Assembly: GCA_016098155.1 (NCBI GenBank)
Contig: JAAAJB010000017.1
Location: 22,067-86,066, forward strand
Origin: Actinomortierella ambigua
Taxonomy: Eukaryota; Mortierellomycota; Mortierellomycetes; Mortierellales; Mortierellaceae
Direction: 5' to 3'
DNA length: 64,000 bases
Shown piece by piece: positions 1 through 12,502 of the stretch; position 1 is the first letter of the stretch; each line of letters starts with the position of its first letter. The notes beneath the pieces are model-generated. The model was not told where the DNA came from. It saw only the letters and a list, made by a program, of their open reading frames with translations, and did not search any database. A program made the translations under genes and the position numbers.

Positions 1-217
1 GAGGGGGGGGGGGGGGTTTTTTGTTGGGGGGGGGGTTTTTTTTTTTTTTGGTTTGTTTGTTGTGTGGTGTGTGCGTTTTTTGAGGAGTCGTCATGCCAGT
101 GCCTGGAATGTGTACAATGTACTAACTCTGTACTTGCGATGGACGTTCCCAATTGCAACCCTTTTTTTGGTTTTTTTATTTTATTTTATTTTTTTTTTTG
201 TGTGTGTGTGCGTCTAG

Positions 218-1872
218 ATCAAGAAACCAAGCAGCGACACAAGGATGCCTTGGTTGCTCTGACCAGCATTGAAGTCGAGTTTGCCAACCTCCGGGATAAG
301 TACGTATCGTTTTTTTTTTTTGGAAACGCATTTATTTTAATCAACTTTAAGAGTTTGGGCATTAACATACCGCATTCCTTTTTTTATATTTTGGCACGCC
401 ATCTTGGTAGGATGTTTGAGGAGCGCATGCTCGAGTTGGACCATGAAGTCGAAATGGTTCAAGAAGGTAAGCAAGACGTTGGCGAAAGCAGTGATTTAAA
501 TCTAGCAATTTTCCTGGTTGAATCTGGAAACCCTTAACATCCTTCATCTGACACTCTCTGTTAATTTTGTTGCGGACAGGCACACATCCGGAGCTCTCTG
601 TATTAATGGAGCAGATCGAGAAGCGGAGGGAACAAAGGCTTCAGGTCGCAGAAGCATGGAAGAGCTACAAGTTCACAATAGCGCAGTATGCCTACGAGGT
701 TGCTGAATACGAGGCGCATTGTTCATTCCAGGTACACAACAATGGCACACAATATTGGGCGGAGGACAAAAAAAAATATATAGCACAGACACTCACCTAC
801 ATTGACACTTTTCTTTTTGTTACTTTTTTTTAAAAAAAAAAAAAAAATAGTCTGCACGACGAGGTGCCCGTACTGAGGCTATGCTGCAATTGGGCAAGAA
901 GAAGCAGACGCTTATGAAGGAGTTTTCCCTTTCAGTGTCCAGCGTCAAACGAAGGACTGGTATGTGCAAAAGCTACTATTTGTTTCTCGTAAAGGTCCCA
1001 GTGGCTAATCTCTCAACCAACGATCGCCCACCCCCAAGCTCATTATATTCTCTCTCTCTCTGTCTCTCTGTCTCTCTCTCTCCACACACACAGCAAACGA
1101 CAAGGCATCACTGCTGCGTGAAAGGAAACACCGGAAGCAAGAAGTGGCAGAGCTACGGGCGGTCAAGGATTATGTGGGCTTCCCTGTCAGTACAGAGCTG
1201 CCGATGATCAGTGCTGCAGAGTTGGACGGTGACTTTGAGGCCATGAAGCTGGCTAAACCAGTGCTGCTTCCTCAGCCCCCACTACTATCATCACTAACAT
1301 CAGCATCAGCATCGTCGCTACTACTACCGCGGGGATCGTCTCCGATGATGGGATTAACTCATACCGCCACGAACAGCACCTCTACGATTACTTCTACTAC
1401 TACTACTACTACAAATACTACCGCAGCAGCAGCAGCAGCGCCACAACCACCACCACCGCTACCACTCCCACTACCACAATCACAATCACATCCTCCACAC
1501 CCTCCACATCCTCCAGGACACGGACATCACTATACAGGAAGCGGCGGTGGTGGTGGTAGTGGCCATCCAGGCGCCGCCGGAGGATACCCTGGTAGCCGTG
1601 GTGGTGGACCACATCCACAACATGGACCTCCTCCGATGGGACACCCTGGAGGACCGCCACCGCCTGGACACCATCATTCGTCCTCGAGCGGTAGTGGCGT
1701 TGGTATGATGATTGATGCCACGGGTCCACCTCCACCTCCACCGCAATCATCCGCGCATGGTCATGGCCACGGTCATGGTCATGGTCATGGTCATGGTCAT
1801 AGCCATGTACCCCCGCCCTATTACCCTGGACCCCATGGGCCGCCACTTCCACCTTCTCAGCTACCGCAACAA

Positions 1873-1904
<32 letters not shown>

Positions 1905-2636
1905 ACAGCAGCAACAACAACAACAACAACAACAGCAACAACCTGGAGCACCACATGGTTACGCGCCTCACGGTGGGTATGGCGGCCGTGGCGCTAGTGG
2001 TGGTGGTGGAGTTGGTGTTGGCGGCCCTGGAGGACCTCCAGCACCGACATACTCGATACCCCCTTCGTCGTCGCCGCGGCCATCTGCAGGCAGTGGAGGT
2101 GGTGCAGGAAGAGAAGGTGGAGGAGGGCCAGGAGGACCAGGCAACCCAAACGGCCGGTGGGGTAGTGGCGACTATCATATGGGACCACCGCCGGGGCAAG
2201 CAGCAGCAGTAGCAGTAGCAACAGGAGGAGGAGGAGGAGGTGGTGGCGGCGGAGGAGGAGGGTACGGAGGTCGTAATGTTAATGAGGTTGAAATCTTTGT
2301 GGACGGCAACCGGTGCATGATCGATGGCATCTGGTATAAGCCCAATGATCAGGTCGTTGTCTTGGATGCCGCGATTGGCAAGTACAATGCAAAGTATTTG
2401 TTCTTGGCGAATGATGAGGTAACGTGAGCAAAAAAAAACCATCAAGGAAACAAAGAACAAAAAAAAAGGAAAGGAAAGTGAGGAAAAAAGTGGAAACAAC
2501 AGGGTGATTAACACTTGTGCGCCTTTTTTTTTCCCCTGCTGATTAGATCATGTTGCAACGGACGGATGGATCGAAAACGCGACTGCACCTCAACTTGTTC
2601 AAGGCACGGAAGCTATGCATGCAACCAAAATCATAG
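218..2636 (+). CDS. Sds3-like subunit of the Sin3/Rpd3 histone deacetylase complex (5' partial)
   Basis: Exons read from splice signals and frame: 218-299, 411-466, 580-731, 851-959, 1094-2418, 2547-2636 (604 residues visible; the true start lies upstream or outside the window). The first ~130 residues are a charged helical region that joins across four introns and contains EMVQEGTHPEL followed by a basic coiled coil (IEKRREQRLQVAEAWKSY), the pattern of the Sds3 family (Sds3/SUDS3/BRMS1). The C-terminus (EIFVDGNRCMIDGIWYKPND, then QRTDGSKTRLHLNLFK) resembles the C-terminal domain of Sds3/SUDS3 proteins. In that family the protein scaffolds Sin3 with the class I deacetylase in the nucleus. Between the two ends lies ~300 residues of low complexity: Ser/Thr/Pro, Gly-rich, a (Gly-His) run at about 1756-1803 and a 25-Gln run. 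Family call is by recognition; the long spacer is unlike short animal homologues. Confidence 0.82.
1867..1941 (+). repeat. polyglutamine tract (mixed CAA/CAG), 25 codons
   Basis: Twenty-five consecutive Gln codons inside the Sds3-like gene. CAA and CAG codons are interspersed, which tends to make such tracts more stable than a pure CAG run. It lies just after a (GGT CAT)n Gly-His repeat at about 1756-1803. Confidence 0.9.
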
Positions 2637-4263
2637 AGGAGAGACTTTCTGTTTTTGCTATGAACGCAACTGAGGATGAGGATTTTCTGTCTTTCTTTTT
2701 TTTTTCAACCTCAGTGTTCATATTCTCTCTATTTTGTGTGTGTATGTGTGTGCTTTTGCCCAGCTCATTCCCATTCCCATTCCCCTACCCTGCCTGTTCT
2801 TTTTTTTTTCCTTCTTTTTTTCTCCCCTCCTTGAATCAACAAGACAAGCAAGCATTCGTGTTGTTTTTTTTCTTTTCTTTTTTCTTTTCTTTTTCTTTTC
2901 TTTCTTTCTTTCTCTTTTTTCTTTTGTTCGATTACTCACACCAACTATTCTCTTTCTTTTTTTTTCTGATCCCAATGAAAGCTCAACTCTCTTGATCAAA
3001 AAAAAATTGGTCTTTGCCACATTGTGTTGTTTTTTTGTATGGAAGGGGGGGGGGTAGCACAAGCAATTGACTGGGTGAAAAAAAAATGTGGAGGGAGGGA
3101 GGAGAAGGAGTGTGTGGAATTTGGTCGTGGGAAAAGAAACAAGACTCCATTTTTTTTCTTTGCAAATCTGCAATACTTTGCTACATCTCCTCCTCCCTCA
3201 AATTGAAGACTATGGAGAATGGGGGCATCCGCTTTTTTGAACGTACAGTTTGTCAGTGGATTAAACACCTCCCTTTACCTTCCCTTCCCCGGTGGGGTGG
3301 GGTGGGGTGGGGGGGGGACGGAACTGTCTCTGTCACTAGTAAAAAAAAAGAGTTGTTTGCAGTGCACTTCTTGTAACATACCAAAAAAAAATAGTTCACA
3401 GTAATGAAGACTCTTTCCCCCCACAGAAAAACAAAAAAGACGCCAGCCGAGATTCGGAACACGATCAAAAGGAAAGAAAGGAGTGTCCTTTTTTTTTGAG
3501 CCCCTTGTAAGGGGGGAGAAGGTGGGATGGTGTTGGGGGGTCCAAGAGCACTTGCCCGGTTCACCATTAGCGCCAATGAAACAAAAGGAAGAGGAGGAAA
3601 CAGAGAAAGAAGAGAGAGAACGCTTCTATTATGATTGATCGATTCGTCAATCGATGTGTGGCAGTGCACATATCGGCTATGCATATACAAAGAACCAGTT
3701 TTTGTTGTTATTTTTTTTTTCGACCAGGTAACTTGAGAGAGTGTGTACGTGGTGTGGGTGTAGATGGGGAAGGAGAGGAGGGAGGGAGGAGGTAAAAGTC
3801 GCGTTTTTGCCCACCGTCCAGAGTTCTAAAAAAAGCACAGCCTTCCGTAGCCACAAACTGAGAGAGAGGGCATGTATGGAAAAAGAAGAAAGAAAGAGAG
3901 AAAGAGAGAGAGAGAAAGAGAAAGAGAAAGAGAAAAAGAGAATAGTCAAAAATTATATTGGGTCAACGATCGATAATCAGCAAGGGACGCTAGTCGCACA
4001 CACAGGGCGTTGCAGCTGCTGTGTCAAACGCACGCCCCCTCTCTCACTCCCCCCTCCCTCCCCCTCCCCATCCTTCCTTCCCCCACCCCTTCTGGTTCCC
4101 CTGGGTTTTTGTCATGCCAGGCAATCCAAACTCGGCTTCAAGCAAAAAAAGAAAAGAAATGCTTGTGCCCCGAGCTACGACTCTTTGAGAGGGGGGGGGA
4201 GCCATGCTTGGGAGGTAGCCATGCGGGTTTTCTACCCCGCAGTCTTGGCAAAAACTCCGCCGA
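2637..4263. other. convergent intergenic region, no gene seen
   Basis: Region between the 3' ends of the Sds3-like gene (+) and the Sel1 gene (-). It is dominated by T-rich and CT-rich tracts (2690-2960), a GGGGT-type run near 3295-3320 and a GA-rich tract (3885-3945). Open frames here are low-complexity readings of these tracts and I do not support any of them as genes. Confidence 0.6.
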
Positions 4264-6765
4264 TCACATCGACCATGACGGAAACACCTCCTGGCCTCTC
4301 TCTGGGCCACCATGTACTTGGTCGGATCCTCCTCGCTGGAAACCACCAGGCCTTGACATTGACGGGGCACTCGATGGTATTGAGGACCGCCAGCAGTTCG
4401 CTGATACATCCTGCCAACATGACTCGGCATACAACAGGGGCTGCTTCCTTGGGGCAGCGGCCCTTTGAAACCAAGCCACCGCCACTCCCTCCTCGCATGG
4501 CTGCTGCTTCTGCTGTTGTTGTTGTTGTAGCTGTTGTTGTTGTTGTTGTTGCTGATGCTGCTGATGCTGATGCTGCTGATGATGATGCTGATGATGATGA
4601 TGCTGTTGGGCGTCCGCGCCCCGCCCTTGCAAGTACATGCCACCCAGACCGCCCTGAGCTGCGTCGTTACCTCGTTCTGGTGCCTGAAGGACCCAGGCCA
4701 CGGCCTCCTCGTTGCTCTGTGAGAGGCTGTCGAGCCCATGCTTCCACAGGGTGCCCAGACTAGTTTGCGCATCCCAGCACGAGTGTCCGGGCCTATAGGC
4801 AGCCCGAAGATACCACACTGTGGCGGCGGCGGCGGAGGTCGTCTCGGCGTTGTGGTCTTGCAGCGGTACTCCTCCCCCTCCTCTCTCTTGTTCCACGAGC
4901 ATCCCGACATGAAACCGCGTACAGGCATCGCCCACGTCGGCCGCTTGACAAACTGGTCTCATGCCTTGCTCTTTGTCTTGTTCGACTCCCTGGCCGCCGT
5001 GGTGCATCGCCTCAAGACACCCTTGGTCGGTCGCTCTTTGATACCATGCGACTGCCTCGACACTGTCCTGGTCCACACCGCCCTTGGCTGTTTGATAACG
5101 CCAGCCCAGATGAAACTGCGCCCGGGCCAACCCCTGAGCGGCCTCGACATGACTCTGTTGCACGTTATTATTGTCGATGATGATGCTGTCGTTACTGCTG
5201 TGGATTCTGTCACTGCCATGGCTGTTGCTGTTGCTGCTGTTGCTGACGCTATCGCAGCCAGTGGTGTTTCTGCAGTGGCCCACACTCTCGTGCAGCTTCC
5301 CCAGGTGTGCTTGAGCGACGGTGCTCCCTTGTTGGGCTGCGCGGAAGAACCAAGTCGCAGCCTCGAGGTCGTTTTGTTCCAAGCCATGTCCGTCCCTGTA
5401 CATCAGGCCCAAATTGGTCTGGGCCACCACGCAGCCCTGGACGGCCGATCGATGGTACCAATAGGCAGCTAGCTTGTCGTTGTGGGTCACCCCTTGCCCG
5501 GTCTTGTACATCACCCCGAGCCGTGTCTGCGCCTCGCGTAACCCTCGCTCGGCGGCACATCGGAGCCACCGCACGGCCTCAGCCTCGTTCCTTTCGACGA
5601 CGGTCGATCTCCCACTTGCTGCGCCTCCTCCTTCATGGTCTTTGTCGCTATCATGATTATTTTCATTAACATTATCATCAGTGGTGGTGTCCCCTGTTTG
5701 TCCCGTATCTTTCTCCTTTTCTCTTCCTCTTCCTCCTCTGGCTGCTCCCCCACCAGCAGTGTGCCCGGTCCAATACATGATCGACAAATGGAACTGCGCG
5801 CCCGGAAAACCCAGGTCGGCCGCACGACGGAACAGGTCCATAGCGCGGACGGGGTCACGGCGGAGCCCTCCACGGCCACGTTGGAACATCAAGCCGAGGC
5901 TGGTCATGGCCGGACCGAAATGTTGGTCAGCTGCGCGACGGTACCAATGAACAGCCAGCGTATCGTTGTCGTCATCCTGCTGCCTCTGTTGCTGCTGGTC
6001 GTCAATGACCTTGGTCTTGGCCTCCATCCCGATCTTCCCCTCCTCGTACATGCGACCCAACTCGTGTTGCGCAATCGCAAAGCCTTGCTCGGCTGAACGT
6101 CGGATCCAGATCACGGCAGCAGCATTGGCTCGAGCCTCGACCTCGACCTCATCGACGATCTGTGCCCTGCCGTTGACCTCTGTCTCTGCCGTTGCCTCTC
6201 CATGATCCTTCTCCTCCCATGGCCCTGCCTCTGCACTACTGCAGTCGGAATACCGGACCGCCTTGGTCGTCGTTGTCGTAGCCGTAGTCGTCCCATTCGT
6301 ATTCGTTGTCATGTTCGTGTTCGTTGTCAAATTCATAGTCGTAGTCGTGGCCGTATTCGTAGTCGTTGCCGTAGTCGTATTCGTATCTGTCGTCATCTCA
6401 TCATCCTCACAGCACACCACCTCCTCCTCCTCCACCCCTTTCCCCTCCTTGAGCATCATCCCCAGACAATGCTGTGCAACCCGATCCCCAGCCTCGGCCG
6501 CCTGGCGGTACCAATAGCAGGCGCAGGTATAGTTCTGCGGGGTCCCAATACCCCGGTAGTACAGATTCCCCAGATGGACTTGCGCTTGGAGATGGCCTTG
6601 CTGGGCAGCTCGATGACACCACTCAAAGGACAGTCGCTCGCGCTGATGGTCCGAGAGAGCAATGGAGGTGCTTTGCTCGTACAGCTGCGACAGACGCACT
6701 TGTGCTTCCACATCGTTGTCGTGCTCGGCGGCCTGGAGTAGGGTCGTCATCTCGCAGACCTCCAT
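4264..6765 (-). CDS. Sel1-like repeat protein (833 aa), C-terminal repeats degenerate
   Basis: Single-exon frame. Start chosen at the ATG ending at 6765 (MEVCEMTTLLQAAEHD), which aligns in pattern with the start of the second Sel1 gene at 26389 (MDLLSLMLKAEHD). The frame is open further upstream but reads an S/F/L-rich translation of an untranslated tract. Tandem ~36-residue Sel1 (TPR-like) units are obvious, with signatures such as AQVHLGNLYYRGIG, WYRRAADQHFGPA and AQTRLGVMYKTGQGV. Sel1 solenoids act as protein-protein scaffolds; the partner is unknown. Long T/N-rich, Q/H-rich and S/N-rich inserts interrupt the units. After about residue 600 the units lose conserved positions (EAMHHGGQGVEQDKEQGM has lost the middle of a unit), and the last ~70 residues no longer look like Sel1, so the C-terminus is probably decaying or shifted. 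Confidence 0.8.
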   Translation of the reverse strand: MEVCEMTTLLQAAEHDNDVEAQVRLSQLYEQSTSIALSDHQRERLSFEWCHRAAQQGHLQAQVHLGNLYYRGIGTPQNYTCACYWYRQAAEAGDRVAQHCLGMMLKEGKGVEEEEVVCCEDDEMTTDTNTTTATTTNTATTTTMNLTTNTNMTTNTNGTTTATTTTTKAVRYSDCSSAEAGPWEEKDHGEATAETEVNGRAQIVDEVEVEARANAAAVIWIRRSAEQGFAIAQHELGRMYEEGKIGMEAKTKVIDDQQQQRQQDDDNDTLAVHWYRRAADQHFGPAMTSLGLMFQRGRGGLRRDPVRAMDLFRRAADLGFPGAQFHLSIMYWTGHTAGGGAARGGRGREKEKDTGQTGDTTTDDNVNENNHDSDKDHEGGGAASGRSTVVERNEAEAVRWLRCAAERGLREAQTRLGVMYKTGQGVTHNDKLAAYWYHRSAVQGCVVAQTNLGLMYRDGHGLEQNDLEAATWFFRAAQQGSTVAQAHLGKLHESVGHCRNTTGCDSVSNSSNSNSHGSDRIHSSNDSIIIDNNNVQQSHVEAAQGLARAQFHLGWRYQTAKGGVDQDSVEAVAWYQRATDQGCLEAMHHGGQGVEQDKEQGMRPVCQAADVGDACTRFHVGMLVEQERGGGGVPLQDHNAETTSAAAATVWYLRAAYRPGHSCWDAQTSLGTLWKHGLDSLSQSNEEAVAWVLQAPERGNDAAQGGLGGMYLQGRGADAQQHHHHQHHHQQHQHQQHQQQQQQQQLQQQQQQKQQPCEEGVAVAWFQRAAAPRKQPLLYAESCWQDVSANCWRSSIPSSAPSMSRPGGFQRGGSDQVHGGPERGQEVFPSWSM

Positions 6766-8881
6766 TTTTTTTTGCGATGAGGAAACAAGAGGAGTGGGTT
6801 GGTAAGTAGGGGGGGTAGGAGTAAGTGGGGGGCGGAGTGGAGTGTCACCGGGGGTGTGGGGTGGTGTGGAGGGGTTAAAAAATGGAAAGAAAGAAAAGAG
6901 GGAGAGTGAGAAAGCAAAAGAAAGGGAAATGAAGGAAGAGGACGACGACAAAGAAAGAATGAAAGAAAGAAAAGAAAGAAAAGAAAGGAGGAGAAAAGAG
7001 GAATGGGTGGATGCCAAATGGACTAAAATAAAGGTTTAACTGTGCGATGATCACTTTATCTGTATTAAAGGCAAATCCTTGTGTGTGTGTGTGTGTGTAT
7101 GTGTGTTGTCCTATAATTGTGGTACAACAATGATTGGCGAGATTGCATGGGCGTCGGATTTTATAGAAAAAAAAAAAAACTCTTTGTTACTCTCCCTTGA
7201 GTTTTTAGATTTCTTCTTTTGGGGAGGGAGAAGTCGCACCAAAGCGTGGCAGTGTAACTGTCAAGGTATTATCGGGGAGGAGGAGGGAGGAGGCAATGAA
7301 GACAAACATCGATCGACGCATCCTCTTCGACTTCCTTGGCGGGTGTTTCGTGGCCTATCACGGCCGAGCTGCGCCAAAAGAGACAAGACAAAAGCGCCAC
7401 TTGTTCGCGAATATAGACAACTCTTTTAATGACCTAGTGGCCAAGAAAGAAGAAACTCGGCACCTCTGGGCTTACGTGAACGGATGTGGAAGAGGAGGGG
7501 ACATGCGAGGGATGTGGCAGTGCAAGCTCTCGAACGGCTCTCGGTCGGCGTGACTGTTAAAATTACCGTTTTTTTCTTTGGTCGCCACAACCCCTGAAAG
7601 ACCCAAAGTCCGAAAGCACAGCAGCAGTGGCATGAAGACCTCAAGGAGAAAGTGAGTGAGTGGAAAGAAAGAGAATGAGGGAGAGGGCGAGGGAGAGAGG
7701 GGAAAGGTCCCCAAAGTCTGTTTTTTTTTTCACCAAGGATGGGCCGCAATTCGAGTCTTCACCGTCTTTATTTTTATAAAGAAGGTTGTTCAAGTGGGAG
7801 ATTATCCAAAGGCCTCCAAACAGCATTGCTCGACGCCACCAACATAGTAACTGACCAGCTCAACACTGACCTTTTCGATCCTATCGCGATCATCCATAGC
7901 GATGGTCCGGGGCGAGAGGAACTAGTGAAGCTGGGCTCTACAGGGGAAACTAGACAATTTTTGAACTATTGCAGCAAGAGGAACCCTCCCTTTCTGTGAA
8001 AAGAGGAGGAAAATAGAGTGCGCTGCAAAAAAAAAAAAGTGAACTGAGCAAAGAAAAAAAAAGGGGGGGGGGGGCGCCAGGGAAAAAAAGTGCACTGCAA
8101 GAAACGAATGGGTGAGAGGACAGTGTGCGCGGGGTTCGCACAACTCTCAGACCCAACAGCGGCTGTTTGTTCATTCTTGCAGCTCTTTTGACCCTTACTT
8201 TGCAAAAAGCCATCGAATGGAAGGGGGCCCACCCCGTAGCTCTTCTTGGCCTCTCATGGATGGCAAGCCTTCGAAACAAGTCTATAGAGGATGAGTTTAC
8301 AGAAGCGTGTGGATTACATGACAGAAAGAATCGTCTCTTTTTACCTGGAGCTCGCCTGTCGGTGTGCGAAAAGAGGGTGAGAGAAGAAAGAGGGAAGAAA
8401 GAGTGAAGAAAGAGAGAGAAAGAGAGAGAAGACACATCTTTTATGTCACCCGATGGTCCATCTATTGATGCTTGACTGATCGCAGCTGGTGATGCTTGAA
8501 TGATCATAGCTGGGAACCCATGTTGCTGGCCGTGTGAATTTGATCTCGCATGGTTTTTTATTGTCACCTTTAAAGTTGCAAAATACAGAAACGGGTGAAG
8601 TCGACGCAATAATTTGTATCTGGTTTATCCACCATGCACCCATCCATCCATCATGGCATGGTACGGTAACCAGGCCTTACACATTCTTGTAAATAAAAAT
8701 AAATAAAAAAGTTTGTGGAACCTCAATTAAGGACACTGGGGGACAGAGAATGTATGCAAAAAAATGGTATATTTTGGTAACAGGATTATAATGCTATGTG
8801 ACACCTTGAAATAGGGGTACAGTACAGGGGGGGGGAAGGCGAGATAAGTGGGAGGGGGAAGCGGAGCACCACACCCTTCCT
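6766..8881. other. intergenic region upstream of Sel1 gene and downstream of ATPase gene
   Basis: Contains GA/CT-rich tracts (6890-7000), a (TG)n run at about 7080-7107 and homopolymers. An 85-codon frame at 7296-7553 has no recognisable domain or splice partner. I see nothing else I can support. Confidence 0.5.
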
Positions 8882-11800
8882 TTAAGCCATGGTTCGGCGC
8901 TTGATAAACTTGTAAAGCTCGACAAAGGCCGTGTAAATAAAGAGCGAGGCAAAGACCAGGCCCCACTCGTATGTGATGGCGAGGTGCTTAAACACATTCT
9001 TGTTCAGACCGGGGACATAGATGACGGGGATGAGAATCAAGGCACCGATGACAATCGACAGCCACAGCATCTTGTTGTGGTGCACAGTCTTCAACCGGCT
9101 CCACTTCCAGCCAGACTCACGGATATCACGGCAGTTGATCGCGTGCGACAGAATCAGGAACGTCAACGTCGCATAGCATGTAGCACGGGCGCGGAAGACA
9201 CCATCACAACCGGGGGAATAGCCAGCGTTGCACTTGACGCCCATCTCGCCATCCTCAAAGACGAAGAGCACAATGATGAAAGGAACAAATGACAGGATCG
9301 CCATCACAAGACCATAGACACCCATGTCCAACAGCACCTCGAACGAGAATAGGCCTTGCTTGGAGGTACGGGGAGGCTCCTTCATGTTCATGGCGCTCGC
9401 AGGCTCGAGACCGAGACCGATGGCAGGAGGCGACGAGTAGCAAAGGTTCATAAACAGGATGGCAGCGGCACTGAGCGGGAAGACGGAATCGTTTTGGTTG
9501 TCCTTGACAGCAAGAGCAACGACCAGGACAAGAATAGTGGCAATGTTGCCGGACATCAAATGTTGCACAAACTTTTGGATATTGTAGAACATGCGACGGC
9601 CCTCGGCAATGGCATCAACAATCGTCGCAAAGTTGTCGTCCGTCAGAACAATATCTGCTGCTTGCTTGGCCACATCCGAACCAGATTGACCCATCGCAAT
9701 ACCAACGTTGGCCGCCTTGAGCGAGGGAGAGTCGTTCACTCCATCACCGGTCATGGCAGCAAACAGCTTGCGGCGGTGAAGAGCAGCAATCATCTTGACC
9801 TTGGTGTTGGGAGAGCAGCGGGCCACAACGCGGGGGAGCTCCTCGAGAGCATCGATCTGCTCCTCCGTCATCGAGTCAAACATATCGGCGCTCATCACCA
9901 TCGGGCTGGTCTTGACATTGGTGTCGGCTGGGATAATGGCCACCTCCTTGGCAATCGCAGCAGCCGTCGACGGGTGGTCTCCCGTCAACATGTGCACACG
10001 GATACCGGCTTCGTAGCAGCGCATCACAGCTGGGAGCGACTCCTCACGGGGAGGATCGTAGATACCGACCAGACCAAGGAAGACCAGGTCCGACTCGACC
10101 TCCTCACGGTCAAGGCCGTGGACGAGGTCGACACCAGGCGTAGGCGTGAACTTGCGGTACGACAGCGTGAGCACACGGAGACCTTGTTCGGCCAACGCAT
10201 CAACGCTGTCCATGATCGTCGACTTGAAGTCAGGCTGGACAGAATCGGCCTTCTCGTTCTCGAGAGGGATCTCCGACTCGCCATGGCGGTAGTGGCTGCA
10301 GCGACCAATGACTCGCTCGGTCGCTCCCTTGGTGAAGATGAAGTATTCGCCAGAATCCGTCTTGTACAGGACCGACATACGCTTGACCGATGAATCAAAG
10401 GGGAACTCGGCAATGAGCTGGAAACCATTCTCGATCAACTCGGGCTTGGGAACACCGGCCTTGTAGGCAAGCACCTGGAGGGCAATCTCTGTTGGGTCAC
10501 CGATGGCAGTCCATTCACCATGTGTCTCGGGATGGTTGGTCTTGCGGAGCTCAGCCATGTTGCAGAGGGCCGCGGCCTGGAGAGCTCGGAGGAGCTGATC
10601 GCTTCCGGAGGCAATGGTGACCTTCTCTTCTTGGATCTGAGGCTTGCTGTTCATTGTATGGCCCTGGTAAAAGATCTCACCCTCGGGGATGAAACCAGTA
10701 CCAGAGACACGATAGAAACCGTCACCGGGGAACCACATGCGGACAGCAACCATCTTGGACTCGGTCAGCGTACCAGTCTATATGAAGACAGCAAGATAGA
10801 AATCAGACATGAGATTAGGATACAAGTTACCAAGAAGACTATGATACCCAACGACACCCAAATATCTCTTGTTAGACAATGAATGTACCTTATCAGAGCA
10901 AATGTTGGTAACGGCACCGAGACTCTCGAGACTGGAGAGGCGACGGACGATGGCCTTGGCATGTGCCATGCGGCGAACACCAAAGGCCATGGTCAATGTG
11001 ACAATAGCCACCAAACCCTGAGGAATCATGGAGATGGCGACCGAGATGGCATAGATGGCAATCTCAGTGCTGTAGCGGAAGCCGTGCACACCAAAGACGA
11101 CGATGACCAACACCACGGCAGCAACCATGATGAAGTACGCCATCTTGTTCAGACGCTTCTGGAGAGGAGTCAACTCGTTGGTGCTCACGTTCATGAGGGT
11201 GGTAGCAATCTTTCCGATCTGGGTGGCCATACCGGTGCTGGTCACAATACCCTTGGCACGACCCTTGACCACCGTGGTCGAGGAGAAGACCATGTTCAGG
11301 CGATCACCCAGGGGCTGCTCGGTACTCTTGATCTGGTCAAGGTTCTTCTGGGCAGGCAGCGACTCACCAGTGAGGAGGGCTTCGTCGGTCTCGAGGTTGA
11401 AGACCTCAAAGAGACGGCAATCGGCACCGATGACATCGCCATCCTCAAAGATCATGATGTCACCAGGGACGACCTGGTTGTTGGGGATCACAGTGCGGTT
11501 CTCGTCACGGATGACTTGAGAGGTAGGCGAGGACATGTTGCGCAGGGCCTCCATGGTCTGCTCGGCGCTAAAGTCTTGGTAGAAACCGATGGTGGCATTC
11601 ATGATAATGATGAACAGAATCACACCTCCCTCTGCAAACTGGGAGGTTGCAAAGGCGAGAATCTGTTGTGTTATGGTAAAAAGGGGTGGGGGGTGCGGGG
11701 AAGGAAAAAAGATTTTTTCGGTTAGTAAGAGCCTGTGCCAAAATCAAAGGGGGAGGAATGGAGGGGGGGGGGAAGAGAGAAAGAGAGAAAGAGTTGCAGA

Positions 11801-12084
11801 TCTTGTTATGTAGGAGATAATGCAAGAGGTAGGATCGCCCAACTTACATTAGCAATCATAAGGACGACCACAAGAGGGTTGGCGATCTGGCGCCAAAGAA
11901 CCTTGTACCACTTGACACCACCGTTGCCCTTGAGCTCGTTGGTGCCATAGCGACGGAGGCGAGTCTCGGCCTCTTCGGTGGTAAGACCTTCGACGATGCT
12001 GGTCTTGAGCTGGGCCTCTGTCTCTGCGACAGTTAAGGTGTGGTAGGGAACCTCCTCCTGGATCTCGACGACGGTTTTACCCAT
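8882..12084 (-). CDS. ENA-type (P-type IID) Na+/K+ transporting ATPase, copy 1 (968 aa)
   Basis: Exons 11848-12084, 10889-11662 and 8882-10777 (minus), all phase 0. The second intron falls inside the phosphorylation motif CSDK|TGTLT, phospho-Asp near residue 336. Other P-type signatures: LTGES near 177 (actuator), KGAT near 487 (nucleotide domain), MLTGD near 600 and TGDGVNDSP near 680. The N-terminus is a cation-ATPase N domain (RLRRYGTNELKG). The C-terminal membrane half (SVFPLS, GLGLEPASAM, VFRARATCYATLTFL, KHLAITYEWGLVF) matches the fungal ENA / type IID group rather than SERCA or Pmr1. Such pumps export Na+ and/or K+ using ATP at the plasma membrane or internal membranes; which ion this one moves is not readable from sequence. 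Close paralogue of 18360-21515. Confidence 0.92.
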
Positions 12085-12502
12085 GGTGAGAGAGTGAGCT
12101 AGAGAAAGAAGGGTGTGGGACAAAGAGTGGAGAGTTGTTTCTATCAAGGAAGTGGGGTAAGGAGGAAGCTATCCATCTATCAAAGACAGAGTGGAGGAGC
12201 AACGACGTGTGGAAGGGAGATGTGTAGAAGAGGGAGGGGAGGGGAGGGAAGAAGGAAGAGTGATGAAGGATGAAGGAAAAGAAGAAAAAAAAAGAGAGAG
12301 AGAGGTTCCTTTTAAACTTTTGTTTCTGAAAACATTGAGGTGTAATGGAAACGAAAGGAACAACAACAGCCAGTCAGATAGCGGGCGGATGCATGGTCGA
12401 AAAGAAAATTGCGAAACGGCATAGAATGTCTAGAAGGCTGAAAAAAGATTGGGCGAATCAAAGGCGAATGTTTGGGTGCCCCGGGGCATAATGGCGTATT
12501 GT

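Noticed and set aside
1..217. Upstream exon of the Sds3-like gene in the first 217 bases
   Set aside because: An open frame exists from 64, but it runs through T-rich intron-like sequence and lacks family similarity.
3741..5472. Long plus-strand frames opposite the first Sel1 gene
   Set aside because: They are shadows of the minus-strand Sel1 coding sequence and contain only Asp/Ala/Val simple repeats.
6766..7017. Upstream in-frame extension of the first Sel1 gene (hydrophobic S/F/L-rich start)
   Set aside because: It reads a GA/CT-rich leader; the internal start matches the start of the paralogous Sel1 gene and begins the recognisable repeat region.
7296..7553. 85-codon frame in the spacer before ATPase copy 1
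   Set aside because: No recognised domain, no splice partners and no conserved context.
9356..11725. Plus-strand frames opposite ATPase copy 1 (and the equivalents over copy 2)
   Set aside because: Mirror readings of conserved ATPase codons; no domain of their own, and they recur in both copies only because the genes are duplicates.
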